A DNA stretch of 6,671 nt from JBBDWJ01 sp040902925. Lineage in GTDB: Bacteria; Acidobacteriota; Terriglobia; Bryobacterales; UBA6623. Location of the stretch: assembly GCA_040902925.1 (NCBI GenBank), contig JBBDWJ010000094.1, forward strand, positions 1 through 6,671, given 5' to 3'. This document shows, in pieces, positions 6,187 through 6,671 of the stretch. Below the pieces are notes generated by a model that saw only the letters and a list, made by a program, of their open reading frames with translations, made no database searches and was not told the origin of the DNA. Each line of letters begins with the position of its first letter. Position 1 is the first letter of the stretch. Both the position numbers and the translations under genes were made by a program.

Positions 6187-6671
6187 TCAGAACAAGATCG
6201 GGTTCGGGAACCACTCCTCGATTAAGTCGCGGTAGCGGTCCAAGTTGGCTTTGGCCGGCAAGAACGCCGGCGACTTGGTTCCTTGGTCGTAGGTGCGGAA
6301 GGTCGAGAGGTACTTTTCTTCGTACTCGCGGTCCCGAGAGTCCATGTAGGGTTCGGCGGATCGCAGGATCATGCTGTGATAGCGCAGCATCCAGGCGACG
6401 TGCTCCGGCACGTGGTCCTTGAAGCGGGAGTAGGCGATTTCGTCGTGGCCAAACTGGAACAGCACTTCGCCCAGGCCGCATCCTGGCTCGCGCCCTTCAA
6501 TGGGCTCGGTAAAGCAGACGACATGGTCCGGCGCTTCACCCGCGAGCATCGAAACTTTCCCCAAGTCATGCAACAGGGCGGCGAGCAACATGGTTTCGTC
6601 CAGTTCCTCGTCACGCTCCATGGCCGCCAGGATCTGGCAGACGTGCATGTATTGGCTCGTGCACTGCAGCG
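6187..6671 (-). CDS. Inositol oxygenase (MIOX) family protein, N-terminus beyond the window
   Basis: The frame stays open to the window edge and gives the last 160 residues of a myo-inositol oxygenase, the diiron enzyme that uses O2 to cleave myo-inositol to D-glucuronate. Counting from the ATG at 6646-6648, the visible ligands are His2, His27-Asp28 (LLHDLGKV), His68 (GHDE), His91 (RYHS) and Asp121 (YDQGTKSP), with Lys31 in the substrate position. They match human MIOX His98, His123, Asp124, His194, His220, Asp253 and Lys127; the first interval is 25 residues in both. The end (YRDLIEEWFPNPILF) is the family's typical C-terminus. That ATG is not the start: an iron ligand follows it immediately, the upstream codons (LQCTSQY) are open and plausible, and the family has roughly 100 further N-terminal residues. 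The segment between Asp28 and His68 is about 30 residues shorter than in the human enzyme. Activity on myo-inositol is inferred from homology. Confidence 0.9.
   Translation of the reverse strand, partial: LQCTSQYMHVCQILAAMERDEELDETMLLAALLHDLGKVSMLAGEAPDHVVCFTEPIEGREPGCGLGEVLFQFGHDEIAYSRFKDHVPEHVAWMLRYHSMILRSAEPYMDSRDREYEEKYLSTFRTYDQGTKSPAFLPAKANLDRYRDLIEEWFPNPILF

Noticed and set aside
6369..6614. An 81-codon minus-strand frame inside the inositol oxygenase gene
   Set aside because: It overlaps the MIOX frame in another phase. The MIOX frame contains all the iron-ligand motifs.

Overview
The window is GC-rich bacterial DNA with four protein genes, one of them cut by the right edge, and a structured non-coding stretch at the left edge. 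There are no phage, plasmid, tRNA, rRNA or CRISPR signals that I can see. The gene styles suggest a soil-type Acidobacteriota genome, possibly the Solibacter/Bryobacter group: a secreted beta-propeller protein with a DWPQWRGP start, a large heparinase II/III-type protein, a GT-C type membrane protein and a bacterial myo-inositol oxygenase. That placement is an inference from the protein families only.

Left to right: positions 1-135 hold no gene I can support, but contain a perfect 9-bp hairpin. Positions 136-322 form a long inverted-repeat element whose outer 23 bp match at 22 positions, with smaller hairpins inside. Its right end supplies the stop codon of the next gene. Positions 318-1586 (minus) encode an exported PQQ-like/BamB-like beta-propeller protein with a clear ribosome binding site. 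A 183-bp divergent spacer, with a possible leaderless promoter, leads to 1770-4220 (plus), a heparinase II/III-family protein with its expected His/Tyr/Asn motifs. A 101-bp convergent spacer separates it from 4322-5989 (minus), a multi-pass GT-C-like glycosyltransferase candidate. After 197 bp without a gene comes 6187-6671 (minus), the C-terminal 160 residues of an inositol oxygenase with all six expected iron ligands visible.

The genes do not form one tight operon: their orientations are minus, plus, minus, minus. Three of the four fit carbohydrate chemistry. MIOX makes D-glucuronate, heparinase-fold proteins usually act on uronic-acid-containing glycans, and GT-C proteins transfer sugars from lipid carriers. 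Calling them one pathway would be speculation. The most unusual feature is the inverted-repeat element, not any of the genes.
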